Positions 26,164 to 38,720 of a stretch of 64,000 nt of DNA are shown in pieces; the stretch's first letter is position 1, and each line of letters opens with the position of its first letter. This DNA comes from Perilla frutescens (taxonomy: Eukaryota; Streptophyta; Magnoliopsida; Lamiales; Lamiaceae). The stretch is from positions 8,455,001 to 8,519,000 of the forward strand of contig BRKX01000007.1 of NCBI GenBank assembly GCA_026008535.1, written 5' to 3'. The notes under the pieces are model-generated. The model saw only the letters and a list, made by a program, of their open reading frames with translations, did not search any database and was not told the origin of the DNA. Position numbers and translations under genes: made by a program.

Positions 26164-26202
<39 letters not shown>
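26164..26202 (+). repeat. (GA)n microsatellite
   Basis: Uninterrupted dinucleotide tract of about 39 bp. Confidence 0.95.
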
Positions 26203-26204
<2 letters not shown>

Positions 26205-27449
26205 GACATTGTGTGGCGGGTGGCTAGGAAAATTTCTTGTTGATTTTACATTATTGTTTAGAATTTTAAATCATCTATTTTTTAATTAAATTTCATTTAA
26301 CTAATACATACATATATATATATATAATGTCTATAATAAAAAATTGTTATACGCATTACATGCAGGCCTTGAACTATTTAAAATTCTCTAGTCCCAACTC
26401 GTGTATGTCAACCGTGTATCAACTATCAAAATTATTATTTTTTTCTTTCATTTTTTTCTTCAATTTTAATTTATTTAGGTTTAGTATAAGTTTACAATTT
26501 TATTTAGGATTTATTCCACCCAATTAGGGTTTATAATTATTTTTTAATATTTAGTTTTCATTTTTTAGTTAATATAATTGAATTTTGGAGTTGACTATTC
26601 CAAACTTACGGTATATAATTTTTTAAAATTTTAATTTTTAGTAATAAATATTAATTATGATTAGTTATAATATGATAGAAAAAGGGATATGATGTCATCT
26701 CTTCCGAATTCAATTAAAACGAAATCACAATAATTGAAATTTAGAAATAATAAAATTAACTTGCAATACAAAATAGAGATACTTTTCTATTTCCACGTCG
26801 TCTTTTTCTTTTTCTCTACCTTCAAAAAAATTCACAAGTTTCTAGTGAAATTCAAACTCGACATGCATGTAGACTTTGATTGGTTGCCTAACTCTATGTT
26901 TATGCTCTAGAAAGAGAAAGTTGTCAAAAAGAGAGAACACAACAGAAATTTCTTCATGCAACACATTATAAAGCAATTTTGTTTTGGCCTTTGAATATCT
27001 TTCTTCTTCTACTTTTATTTTAAACTAACAACCATCCCAATTCATAAAATTGTTAAATCTTCAAATCTCACCCAATCAACATGTAAATAATTTTCTTACT
27101 CTTTAGAACCTATAAGAAACCTTCAATTTTACCATGTAAATCATAATATTCCAACGCACTATACGCAACCTCAAATTATGTGTAATTTGTAGGTTATTGA
27201 ACAGAAATAAGATTTACCCAAACCCTACTTTTGATTAACTGTTGTGGATTTCCCTCATCATTAAAAAAAGGGAAATCATCTGCTTGATAAATGACGTAGA
27301 ATCATAAATAACTCAGCTATATATATACTATTTGTCTCAAGAAATAATCAAATAATTTTCACATTATAGAATCTTCATTTGAAATCCAACTTAATTATTC
27401 AATATCAAACTCAAGGCCTACTTAATCATTTATACATATCTAAATTCAA

Positions 27450-27450
<1 letters not shown>

Positions 27451-27514
<64 letters not shown>
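27451..27514 (+). repeat. (CT)n microsatellite
   Basis: Uninterrupted tract of about 64 bp, the longest GA/CT array in the window. Confidence 0.95.
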
Positions 27515-27518
<4 letters not shown>

Positions 27519-28789
27519 GAAAATTCCCAAACTTAATTGGGTTGCCCCATATATATGAAAAATCACAATATATGAATAAGGTTTGTGCAATTGGTTAGCT
27601 ATAAGCCATTAGTATTCATATAGAGTTGTCCATTTCTTGGAATACAATTAGATGGTGGTGGTGGATCACACTTCATAAATTCCAAATGACCCCCTCTTAT
27701 ACATATTATTAATTGGGGTCACCCCTTTTAATATCATAATGAAGTCCATGACCCCCCAATTTCAACTACCCCTAAGCAATTTTAACCTACTTTTATATTT
27801 AAGTTGGTAAAAATTTATTAAGATTGACATACGATCATTTGTGAGAGATTCTTAATTTTCTTTTCATACGAGATTATAAATGAGGGGGCATGCCTAATTT
27901 GAAGCACCTAACTTTTAGCCAAAATCCAAAGACTTTCTAAAGAGTTTTTGAGGAAATTCAATTCGAATTACTTTTTGTTGGTTAAATTAAATGTACGCAT
28001 ATGGTAGATTGGTAGTTTTAGTCTCATAAAAATTTAATGGGTTAAATGCAATAAATAACACAATACAATATTGATACAATTTTACAATTCTCAACGATTT
28101 TTGAACATTGCAATCAAAATGTCATCTTGTAATGTTTAGCAGCAAAACTAGATTGTCAATTTCAATGGTAAAACGACAGTATCATTTTAGTGGTACCACA
28201 ACAGCTAAACTTCGTCGAAAACATATTAAGAATATCAATTACAAAAAAGTTAAAAGGCGATGCAGTAATTGAAACATTTTTAAAGTGGCGTGATAATCAT
28301 AAAATTGGATAATATTTATGTTATTTGATGCAATTAGTTAACTCAATTTTAAAAATATAACAATTTTAGTCCTTTTGGGTTACTAAAATTGGGGAGGGGA
28401 CTACAATCGGATCAGATCATCTATGTCCATTCATGTTCCATTTGATTTGCCATAACCAGAATTTTTTAATTCTTTTTTTAATATAACCTAATTGGGGAAT
28501 GATGAATCATAAATAAAAAAAAAAAATAAATTAAATTATAGTAAATTAAAAATAAAACTATTTTTTTAAAGCAAAAGCTTGGCACAGAAAATACCATAGG
28601 GAATGTAATAGGTGATCTGGTGTGGGACTACAATTACTTCATTTAATTTGTAAATTAAACTACATGACTAGAAATTTTAGTGCCTAATTAAAGATTTCAG
28701 AATGCAACAATTTCCCCCCAATTAATTTTAGTTGATTGCTGTCCTAAAAAAGACTAGATCGAATTGCACACTATTTTACATAATTAAAA

Positions 28790-30161
28790 TCGTTAGCTGA
28801 TGAAGCTCGTATGCCAGTCCGATTCAATATCGTTGGATGTACCCATTTAAAAGGTACTTATGAAAGTTAAAGAATAATGTACGGAACAAAGCAAGGGTTG
28901 AGGGATCAATATGCAATGTTTATCTAGTGGAAGAAGCATCGATCTTTTGCTCATACTATTTTGAAGATCATGGCGAACAAAGCGCAGAAATTTGCCTCGA
29001 AATTATGACGGAAGAGGTGATGCAGTAAACGACGATCCAGATTGTCTTTCAATATTCAAGTATCCTGGACGATCGTTTGAAAAACGATCAACTAGATTTT
29101 TCACTGATCAAGAGTACAATACTGCCCGAATATACATTTTACTTGACTGCATAGAGGTCGAGCCCTATATAAAGTACGTACATAAACATTTCTCATAAAT
29201 TTATTTCAATAAGTCATCCAATAATTAATGTGAATATATATGTTTGTCAAGTTTGTTTGTGAATCAGATGGAAGAGATGCATCCTAATTTACCAAGAACT
29301 AACATTGAGGGTAAAATATTTTCGGATTTTGCACCCTAGTTTGCCAAATATGTGAGTATATGTCTCAATGCACGTATGTATTTCTCAATGCATGAATGTG
29401 TCTTTAATCATTTTATCGACTTTTCTAATGTTCATAGGCTCAAGATCCTGCGAATAATGTAGAGAACAAATATATTCAAGATCTCTCAAGAGGGCCACTG
29501 CGTAGTGTTGTAGTGTATCATGGATATTATGTGAATGGTTACAAATTTCACACCATGAATCACGGCACACGTAGAGCTACAATGAACAGTGGAGTTTGTG
29601 TAAAAGGGACTAATTATAGTACGGACGAGAACGATTATTACGGCCATCTTGAAGAAGTGTTTGAGCTTGAATATCCCGGTCTGCCAATTAAAAGGACAAT
29701 ATTGTTTAAATGTAAGTGGTTTAACACAACACCACAGGAGACTTCGGTTCATCCAAACTACAAATTAGTTTCAATAAATCATAAGTGTAGCTACAATAAG
29801 TATGAGTCATTTGTCCTCGCAAAACAAGCACAACAAGTCTATTACTGTTCCTATCCGAGTTTATCTCAGGCAAAAAGTGATTGGTGGACCGTGTGTAAGA
29901 TTAAAGCTAGGTCCAATGTAGAACTCCCACAAGAAACATCAATCTCAAAAGTAGAAGTCCCAGCTTTTCAAGATGATGAACTGCAAAATGATCGTCTTCC
30001 AATTATAGAGATTGATGATTATGTTCCATTCATCCGAATGGATGTGAGATAGAAATTGAAGACGAAGGGGATGCAGAAGAAGAAGAAGAAGAAGAAGAAG
30101 AAGAAGAAGAAGAGATTTTTACTGATGTAGACGACGATAGTGATAGTATAGACGATGATTA
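28790..30161 (+). pseudogene. CACTA transposase (TNPD-type) C-terminal part, DUF4218/DUF4216 regions
   Basis: Translated pieces in changing frames match the C-terminal half of plant En/Spm TNPD proteins. About 28790-28975 gives QYRWMYPFKRYL then KARVEGSICNVYLVEEAS (DUF4218), with an in-frame TGA. About 28995-29175 gives DCLSIFKYPGRSFEKRSTRF and EYNTARIYILLDCIEVEPYI. About 29510-29940 is open and gives YVNGYKFHTM, YYGHLEEVFELEYPG and ILFKCKWF (DUF4216). The end is an acidic tail encoded by a GAA tract (30075-30113), reached only after a frame change near 30049. The transposase cuts CACTA ends in the nucleus. The DDE catalytic region upstream is absent and frames are broken, so this is dead. 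Confidence 0.85.
30075..30113 (+). repeat. (GAA)n tract inside transposase gene
   Basis: About 13 GAA/AGA units that encode the poly-Glu tail of the transposase remnant in one frame. Confidence 0.9.
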
Positions 30162-30243
30162 GTTGTGAATTACGTGAGCCATTATTTGTTCCATTATTTA
30201 TTTGTCTTACATTAAATGTAATTTTACTAACTTCTTTTAATAG

Positions 30244-31720
30244 ATGCAGATGCCTAGAGGTGGATTATTTGGCAGGCTGCGTGGTAGTGCCAGCGGATCT
30301 GGCACTAGAGGTGGTGCCAGCGGATCATCTTCTAGAGGTGATACTGGTGGATCATCCTCTTTGTCCCGAGGCATTAATGACTCCGTAGGAGACCTACACA
30401 TCAGTGAGCAGTCGTCGTTTGATGAGTCAACGACGGTAGCATGTCGTGATGGTCTCACCGTGGTCACTGTACGGGGCAGGTACGTTTCTTAATAATTGAT
30501 TGTATTTAATTAAAATAAATGTATATAATTTATGATGTTTTGTTATTTGTAGGACTTTGATGCCATCTCACGATGTATCGACGGCCACGACGATGATATT
30601 CAAGAAGTATATATAGATCCAGCTGGCATTTCTTGGAAGTTGGTGCCTCCTGCTACGAAGGAGATGTATTTTGAGGAGTTCAGGGTATAATTTATTTTCC
30701 AATTTCAGTACTTAGTCAAATAATCAATGAAATTACTAATGTTGTTTGTTTCTTATGCAGAAATTGTTCACATAGGAGCCCTCATTGGACGAGGTCGTAC
30801 ATCAGTTGTGGCTCATCAAGGCGGCTGAGAGATATGAGATATAATCTACACCATCAAGAAGGGCAGGAACATGAAGAGGCCGTCGTACGTTCCTTTAGAG
30901 GTGTGACCTATTTGGTTGGGCTATTGGGAGAGTGAGGAGTCGAAGTAGAAGTCTCGTATTGCTTCAGAGAACAAGAGGTCTGAGTCTGATGGACCAGAGA
31001 CGGGCATGATCACACATAAGGACGGGTCCTAGATGTGCCGTGCAATACGGAGATGATTTGGTAATTATTTTTATATATATCTAGTTATTTTAATTTATGC
31101 AATTCATTTGAATATGTTTAACCGCTTATGGTAATTGAGCAGACGCGGGGTCAGGGACTCCTGGACGAGCAGGTTGGATGGGAATTATTTTTGAAACTCC
31201 ACCGTGATAAGGATGGACACTTCACTGATAAGAAGAGCGAGTGACTTGCTGTAAGTATTCAATTTATAAATAATCTTAAGTATAATGAATTTTTTATATT
31301 TAGTTAATTTACGACTTGTTGTGTTTAGACGGAGGTGTGCCAACGGGCGACAGAGTTGAGCCAGTTAGATCCAGACACTTATGAGGTGCCTCATGTGGAT
31401 ATGACTGCTCTTTATCTAGAGGCGCTTGGAGGGATGAACAAGAAGAAGTGCGTCTTCGGCGCTGGATCTCGGTCGCACTTATATACAGTGGCGACATCAG
31501 CAGTAGCAGTATCCGGCCAGGCGCCACCTCGCAGCCCGTGTTTACGGAGGATGCCTTCACGCAGCGTGTTGATAAGATGCGGGCCCAGATCCGGGACAAG
31601 GTCAGGTCCGAAATCCGGGACGAGGTCAGGATCGAGATCCAGACTGAGATATAGCAGCTGCAAGCTCAAATGGAGGCCCAGTGGGACCGGATGTTTGCTA
31701 GATTTGGTCCGCCTCCATAA
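30244..31720 (+). pseudogene. CACTA accessory transposon protein (plant Ptta/En/Spm transposase family), broken
   Basis: An ATG at 30244 opens a Gly/Ser/Arg-rich N-terminus (30244-30480). About 30552-30690 gives ISWKLVPPATKEMYFEEF after an intron-like gap. About 30775-31030 reads through stops and frame changes with 'LDEVVHQLWLIKAAERYE' and 'SENKRSESDGPETG' traces. About 31150-31250 gives LFLKLHRDKDGHFTDKK. About 31335-31480 gives DPDTYEVPHVDMTALYLEAL. The order fits the plant transposase family found beside TNPD in CACTA elements, thought to bind subterminal repeats. Several frames are needed, so it is a pseudogene. Confidence 0.75.
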
Positions 31721-31916
31721 CCCCCGCCCCCCGCACACTGATGACTGGTACATGTTATTTATATTTAAATAATTACATTTTATTTGTGAATTTGTGATTT
31801 AATACATTGTATTTTTATTATTAGTATTTGATTTATGATATTCGATTTTAATTAATTTATATATATAATATTAAAATTTGAATAAAAAAACCAAAAAAAA
31901 TTAAAAAAAAATTATT

Positions 31917-32218
31917 AACGACGGACTGAATTTTTCGAATCTAACGACGGACAGAGTCCGTCGCTAGTCCGCCGTGATTTCATCGTCTGACCTCCGGACG
32001 ACGACCGGCGACAATACCATTAGAGACAGATATTACCATCGGTAATTCGTCGCTAGGTTAACGACGGATATAAAAACCGTCGCTAATTGCGGGGTAACGA
32101 CGAGCCGATTACCGATGGACCAAATCCGTCGGTGATCCATCACTAACTACTTATACGACGGAAATTCACTTTCCAGTGACGGAAAAGTCCGTCGCTAAAA
32201 TCGGTTTTTTTTGTAGTG
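31917..32218. repeat. CACTA subterminal repeats and right terminal inverted repeat
   Basis: Dense CGACGGA/TCCGTCG motifs in both orientations (for example 31917-31925, 31943-31956, 32041-32100, 32190-32197) lead to the terminal GTAGTG at 32213-32218. Confidence 0.9.
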
Positions 32219-32645
32219 CCATATACTACAAAACTTGAAATAATGCTACACGATGTTTCCTATTGTACGAAAAATGCATTTTACCTATTTTTTTCTGACT
32301 TATTTAAGACTAATGGTTGCTTAGATTTTGACACCCAGCTTGTAGCTTTTGCACAAGTTGCATGATTCAGACATAATAAAATAAATAAATGAAGTATATA
32401 AAATGTTAGATTGATTCAAGCGTATTGACCATTAAGATATATTAATTTTCCATTAAATTTAATTATTGATGCATTACAACTATTACGGACTCTTTGATGT
32501 GGTTGCTAGTTTCTACTTTGTCTTGGCACCAATTTAGCTCAATTAGTTTACAACAAAATAGTGTTTTATTTCATATTTATCGCACCACAATATATAGGTG
32601 ATCATGTTAAAATTCTACAGTTAGTATATGTTAACACCGTGAGCA

Positions 32646-32962
32646 CACTACAACAAAAATGGTGGTTGGAGATAATATTATTAGAGACGACAAATATCGT
32701 CACTTATAATAGACTAAGTGACAATATGGCATCTCTATCGACATTTTTATGTCGACATTATTATATTATCACTTAAATTCGTCTCAAATAAAATAAACAT
32801 CTTTTAAGTGACAATAATAAATGTCATCACAAAAATGTCAATAGAGATGACATGTGGTAATTAGAGATGACGTGTTGTTACTTAAATTTATTGTAAGTGA
32901 CGACATTAATTTGTCATCTCTAATAATATTGTCCCTAAAGATCATTTTAATTTGTTGTAGTG
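32646..32962. mobile_element. CACTA-like MITE
   Basis: Starts CACTACAACAAAAATGG and ends with its near complement TTTGTTGTAGTG. Internal blocks are also inverted ('attattagagacgacaaat' against 'atttgtcatctctaataat'). It is 317 bp and non-coding. No 3-bp target duplication is evident (GCA left, AGG right). It lies about 430 bp from the CACTA terminus but has different subterminal motifs. Confidence 0.8.
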
Positions 32963-34783
32963 AGGTAGGAGATAGAACACCACTTTAATCGCTATATAAA
33001 CTGTATTATTAAGTATGAATGATCCGTTGATTCTTGAAATATATCGGTAAGAATACCAGAAGGCTGTCAGTGATTATCAAGAATGTTAATAAGTGAATAA
33101 ATAAGAAACTCAGCATTATTCAATTCTCCTAATAACAATCTAGACTTGTATATTTATAATGTAAATATAAAATAAATTTGGCCAACGAGAAACGTAATAT
33201 TAATCTAAAGATCTAATCAATTTAAAACTTAATTTAAATATAATATTAAACTCTAATATTCAAATCCCCATCAATATGTTTGTTGATCATTAGTATTTTG
33301 TATGTGATTATGACTAATTAGATTGATATTTGTGATAACATAGAAAATTATATGATATCCATATCAATCACCATCCCGTATCTATGTTTTAATCCACTAT
33401 TGCTTGAATTTATCTTGTTTCGAAATGGTTAATTTTTATATGTTCTGAATTTATTTTGTTTGGAAAGAATCTTGTTGTCTGCTTAGTTTGATGTAATTTT
33501 AGATACATAATGTCAATTTTTAGATAATTTTATAGTATAACACTCATTTTCAGACATTATCAGTTCCAAAATGAAAATTCTGAGCGCAATAAACAAATTA
33601 GTATTAATTTTTGCATCAACTACACATATTATCATGCATTGACTATTGCTTAGTTTGAAGATTCAAGTTCAATAATCAAGGGAGAAATATAATATTTATT
33701 TGGATAAATTACACTTTAATTGATGTCTGATATTTGAATTTTTTTAATAAAAATGTCACAATTTTTGAATATTTATAGCTTGGTACATAACCTTATAAAC
33801 TTTTATTAAATCTATCATATGACCAACTATCCTGTACTGTACAGTGTATGTGGACCGCCATAATTCCAGAAATCTTATGGATTTTTGAAATGTCACATCG
33901 AAAAGCAATTAACTTAAATTTTCATATGCATTTTTAATTAATATTTCTCCCCAATTGTCAAGGCAATATTTTCTACTGATGGCCAATCTATAAGAAAACT
34001 AACAAAAATAATCATGATCGATTGAAAATTGAACAAAAAATATTTCATACTTATTTTTTTAATTTGTTATTCGATATCTTCTTCCTGTAACATTGATAAT
34101 CGATTCTTTTTGAAAATATAATAAGGACACTCTAATATTGATGAGAAGATAAAAATATACAATGAATTTGATAGCACTAAAATAAAAACATAACTAAATA
34201 TGTTGAAATATTCGATATCATAATACACCAAAATGATTTTTGTACAACTAAAATAGAAACTTGAATATAGATTTAATCCTACTATAGTGATCTCAGCTTC
34301 AGTCTTAATCGCATCTTCAAAAATATTATGATCGCAACTTAAAAAATATAAATTTAAAATATAGTGATTCATTCTTCAAAATTATAAGTATTAATTATTT
34401 TTTTATTATTTCTGAGTCTGGCGTAGAATTAGAAAAATCAACATCAGATTTCCGGTAGTCCACATAAGCTATATGATACTAGATAGTTAACCACGCGATA
34501 GAGTTAATAATAGTTTATGAATTGTATATTCATTGCTCCATCAATTAAACCATCAAATTAAAATGTGATATTGTCTCTCATGGACACTAAAATAGGCTGT
34601 GTAAAATAGAGATGTATCGGATTCGAGACTTCCCATTGTCCCTTCCCTCAAATAAAAAATAAATAAATAAGTTTTGATATCCATTAAATTATATTAATCC
34701 GATATCTTATAAGCAAATTAAATTGATTCATTTTTTTTTTTCTCTAGGAAAATGTTAGTGCAAATGAAAATTGAAAACTAGTA
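32963..34783. other. AT-rich intergenic DNA
   Basis: No gene, RNA or bounded repeat is supported. The 101-codon minus frame at 34067-34372 is AT-rich and unrecognised. Confidence 0.45.
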
Positions 34784-34979
34784 CTCTCTCCGTTTCTGAA
34801 TAAATATTATTTGAATAAATACTTTCCTTATGTATTAAATGAGTCAAATAGATATATTTGAATGTATTAAATGACAGTAAATGTGAGAAAAATATGAATT
34901 TTTCAACTCGATTATATACAATGACACTCTTTGTGAGACAATTCTAAAGTGATAGAATGATATTTAATCAGAGAAAATG
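34784..34979. mobile_element. Tc1/mariner-like MITE, family M, copy 3
   Basis: Starts after a TA (34782-34783) with CTCTCTCCGTTTCTGAATAA. It contains 'gtattaaatgacagtaaatg', 'acaatgacactctttgtgag' and 'gatagaatgatatttaatca', as in copies 1 and 2. A SINE has inserted at its right end. Confidence 0.72.
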
Positions 34980-34980
34980 A

Positions 34981-35111
34981 TTTTTAAAAAAAAAATTACT
35001 CACACACCCAACCTGTGGTATTGAAGAGATTCGAACTCGTAATATTTGATGTTCAAACAAATTCACCAGTCACCCCGTTTTCATCACTAGATCATCTCTA
35101 CCGGGATCCGG
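34981..35111 (-). mobile_element. tRNA-derived SINE, copy 1 (minus)
   Basis: On the minus strand the head CCGGGATCCCGGTAGAGATGA leads to an A-box-like TCTAGTGATG and a B box in GAGTTCGAATC (plus 35028-35038), ending in an A-rich tail (34986-34995 as plus A/T run). An imperfect target duplication of about 20 bp flanks it: GATATTTAATCAGAGAAAAT (from 34959) and GATATTTAATGAGAGAAATG (from 35112). The body matches the copy at 48791-48894. Confidence 0.8.
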
Positions 35112-36922
35112 GATATTTAATGAGAGAAATGGATAGTATTCTATATGGTAGTTCCATGTTGGGCCCCATATGAGAGCCAATCAATCGTTGCCACGCCATG
35201 TCGATCACAGACCACCGTCTTCACATCCCACGTGGCATGTCAAGGGCCGTGTTTGGCATTTTGTATCAAGTCAGCTCCATTTTCCCCCTTTTTGTTTTTT
35301 AGGAAATCCATTTTAGCTTTTGCTGTTAACGAATTACGGTTCTTCTAAAAAATATTTTTAGAAGGAACAATGTTGTATTGTCTATATAAAAAAAATCCAA
35401 ACAATTGTATCAAATATGAAATATGCATATATTTTATAAAAAATGGGGGAGGGTGGTGTGATATTTATCCCTTAAAATGTCTTTATAAAAATGTTATATA
35501 TATATATATATATATAATATGTACACACACACACAAACACATATATAACATAGGTCTTGGTATCTTGCATTCTTGCCCATATATGTATATCTATTTAGAT
35601 TTAATTTTCTTAATTAATCTTAAAAATGGATGACAATCATAGTGTGTGTGTGTGTGTATAGAAAAAATAATAATCTATTTACACATGGACATATCAATAT
35701 ATATACATTGATGATGCAAGATTACTATATGAACAATTAAATGTACTAGATTTAATGCAAAATTTAATAAATCATAAATAAAAAATATAAGCTCTCTATA
35801 GTTACGTGCCAACTCATGTGGATATTGCATATGACTTTCTTCAAAAACAAATAAATAAAATTATTTATCTCTAATATACTTTTGCTAAAGGATCGATAAC
35901 AAACAAGGTTATGGCATTTGTATATGGTTTTTCAATCGACGAGTTTTAAACCTTATCTTTTTTGCAAATAATTGAATAAAATAAAATACCATTTATATAT
36001 GTCCAAACAATGTAATGATGGAAACACATGTCTTTCAAGACCCACCTCCATTGAACAATATATATACATGCATAACTCACAAATCAGAAAAAAAAAAAAA
36101 AAAAAGAAAGAAAGAAAGAAAAGAAAGTAGAAGAAGAAAAAAAAAATTGACCCAAAAAATAGATAAATTAAACGCGCACAAACACACAATGGTGTGTGAG
36201 TGGAAGTAGCTATTAATGGTGGCAATTGACGTCGAGAACGTGAAGAAATGACCCACCATGCATGTGAGCTTGAAATGACAAATATGCCCTTTCGTTTTTT
36301 CAAATAATTTCCTGTGATCACAAAATGTTTGGGAAATGATGTTCGACTTATCACGTAGTATCTTGTCTGAAATTTTCTTCGATCAATTGTTACTATCATC
36401 ATGTTGCTGCCCTAGAATTTAATAATTTTCTATTATAGTTATTTATTTATTTATTTCATTTTTTTGGGGTTATGTCATATCACATATGTGTGGTTGGATA
36501 GTGATAGTTGCAGGCATTATTATCCTCAACATTTACATTTTCCCAACATATATGAATTATTTGTCTCACATGACGCAATATTTTTAATTTTAGTTTTCAT
36601 GGAAACATATATATGTTCTTCGATTATTCTTGAATGTTTAAATAGTGGTTTTCCAAATATAGTTCGATTTGATTATATTTTGTGTATAAATTAAGGTCAA
36701 AATTTGCACTCCCTTCGTTTGAAATTAATTGCGGTTTTAGAATTTTACACAGAATTATGATATAATAGCTTTGACAAATATAACTACTATCAAATTATAT
36801 TAAGATATATTTTTCTAATAAATGCATCTCTCTCATTCTCTGTCTCTCTCTCTCTCTCCCCAGTCCCTAATAAATAAATATAATATTTAAAATTGAGAGA
36901 GAGAATGTGAAAAATGATAAAT

Positions 36923-36961
<39 letters not shown>

Positions 36962-37354
36962 AGGAAAAGATCAAATAAATGATAAATATTTTGAAATAGG
37001 CTAAAAAATCTAATTCTAATGTGAAAAGATAATTTGGTTGATTTCGAGTTCTAAGTAAAATGTTTAGAATTTTACGAATTAGAGTTTTACAATTAAAATT
37101 ATGAGTTTTTCTTCCTTTTATTTAAATTTAATTTATTGCGATTTATTTTAATTTTACAATTATTTGTTAGACTTGATTCTACATAATTGGGTGTTATAAT
37201 TATTTTTTAATGTTTAATTATTGGTTTTTGATGAATAATTATTTATAATGGTTGATTATTTCATTATTAGAATTTATAGTGTTTAATTTCAACTTTCTAT
37301 TGATAGACATTGATTGTAGTATTAATTATGATAATTAGTTTTTACTTTTATAGG
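35112..37354. other. AT-rich intergenic DNA with microsatellites
   Basis: (TA)n tracts at about 35494-35516 and 36928-36957, a (GAAA)n/poly-A stretch at 36089-36147 and (CT)n at about 36825-36858. The GC-richer 35150-35290 contains GGGCCCC and CACGTGG motifs without a gene I can support. About 37100-37340 is a family A repeat arm. Confidence 0.45.
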
Positions 37355-37690
37355 AGAATTATCAATTTAGGAACAAGAAGATGAAAACTCTCAATTTAGG
37401 ACCCGAAAGATGAAAATTATCAATCAAATCTATACATCAGGATCTCAAAAATCACGAATTTTGATTTATTTTTATTTTTAAATTAATTTTAACAGTTTCT
37501 TTATTAGATTTAATAGATAATTAATAAATGAATTTTCATGAAAAATTACTATAAAATTAATTAAAAATAAAAATAAATTAAAATTCGTGATTTTTGAAGT
37601 CCTATATTGATATTTTAATCTTTTGAATATTGAATCGAGAATTTTCATCTTTCAAATTCTGATAATTATCCTGAATATTATTAAAAACAT
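37355..37690. repeat. Hairpin repeat element
   Basis: The left part (AGGAGAATTATCAATTTAGG, 'cacgaattttgatttattt') is complementary to the right part ('aaattaaaattcgtgattttt', 'ctgataattatcct'). The whole 335 bp can fold back. Similar wording recurs, more decayed, at about 61630-61990. Non-coding. Confidence 0.6.
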
Positions 37691-38389
37691 ACATTTCATA
37701 GCAAACCAATGATTTAAACACACAAAAAAAATGTAACAAAACATTTCAACCGCATCCCCCGCGCCGCATTATTATCTATATTCTAATATTTGTTTTAGTT
37801 TTATGTAAACACATTAATGAATAAAAAAAAGAATAATATACTAATAATTAATATATTGAGTGTAACTCCGAAAGGAAACATAGGCATATTTTAATAAATT
37901 AGTTCAAAATCATTGCATGTTATATATTATATATAGTATATATTTCCATGTGCATATATAAGTTATAAGGCATATATATTATAATAAAATTGTATTTTAA
38001 TTTTATCAAATAGTATTATATATATATATATATATATATAATTAGGGGTGCATGATTCATTAAATTTAAGGAGGTGTAGGAGGCAAAAATTAACAATATT
38101 ATATATAATATTTTTATTAAGTTTTATATATTTATTTAGTTTTGAAATCTTATGAAATTTAAAATTAGATAAAATATTTAAACAATAAAGATATTATAAT
38201 ATGATGAACATCAAGTGTCTTTGACAACAAGTAAATATCTTTTAAAATATTTATCAATTTTCAATAGTCAATCAGATCGCGCCACATCAGCCCTAGATAC
38301 TTCTACCTACAACTATAAATAGGAGCCCCATATCAATTGAAAAAATACACCATAAGTCATTTGAAGAGTTCAAGAATTTGAGAAGAAAT

Positions 38390-38720
38390 TTCATAAATGA
38401 AATTTTCTCAAATATTCAAGGCGTTCTTCACCAAATTCATCCTTTGATCCATAAGCAAGAACACACCAAATGAACAAGGCGTTAACGTTATCAAGACTAA
38501 AGATCAAGTCATCCCGAAATTGGCGTTTGATAAGAACAAATTCATCATTTGATCCATAAACAAGACAATCAAATGCGTTCTTCGTCAAATTCATGGCGTT
38601 TGATCCGGAAACAAGGCGTTAACATTATCAAGACTAAAGACCAAATCATCCCGAAATTGGCGTTTGATCCGGAAACAAGGTGTTAACGTTATCAAGACTA
38701 AAGACCAAGTCAAAAAAGAT
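38390..38720 (+). repeat. Tandem repeat, ~64-bp unit, about 3-4 copies
   Basis: The unit begins ACAAGGCGTTAACGTTATCA and contains 'agactaaaga', 'catcccgaaattggcgtttg' and 'atccggaa'. It starts at 38474, 38611 and 38675 (spacings 137 and 64 bp), with a diverged unit between the first two. Flanking sequence to about 38930 is less AT-rich than its surroundings and may be part of a retroelement LTR, but no LTR ends were found. Confidence 0.75.

Larger units (their letters stand above)
24064..28779. other. AT-rich intergenic DNA with two family A repeat arms and microsatellites
   Basis: About 24650-25050 and about 26400-26700 are single-arm copies of the family A repeat. A 133-codon plus-strand frame at 24092-24493 has no recognisable domain and biased AT composition. 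The rest is AT-rich without supported genes. Confidence 0.45.
28780..32218 (+). mobile_element. 5'-truncated CACTA (En/Spm) DNA transposon
   Basis: The right terminus is diagnostic. The element ends in TTTTTTTTGTAGTG (complement CACTACAAAAAAAA) at 32218. It is preceded over about 300 bp (31917-32212) by many CGACGGA / TCCGTCG subterminal motifs in both orientations, the usual CACTA transposase-binding layout. Two transposon gene remnants precede it. No matching left CACTA terminus was found upstream of the first recognisable coding trace (about 28790), so the left part, including most of the TNPD catalytic region, is missing. Confidence 0.9.

Noticed and set aside
36015..36402. Lys-rich or Phe-rich proteins on the two strands
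   Set aside because: They arise from a poly-A/GAAA tract and have no independent support.
36709..36960. Third Stowaway element suggested by 'ctcccttcgtttgaaatt'
   Set aside because: No complementary right terminus was found within 400 bp.
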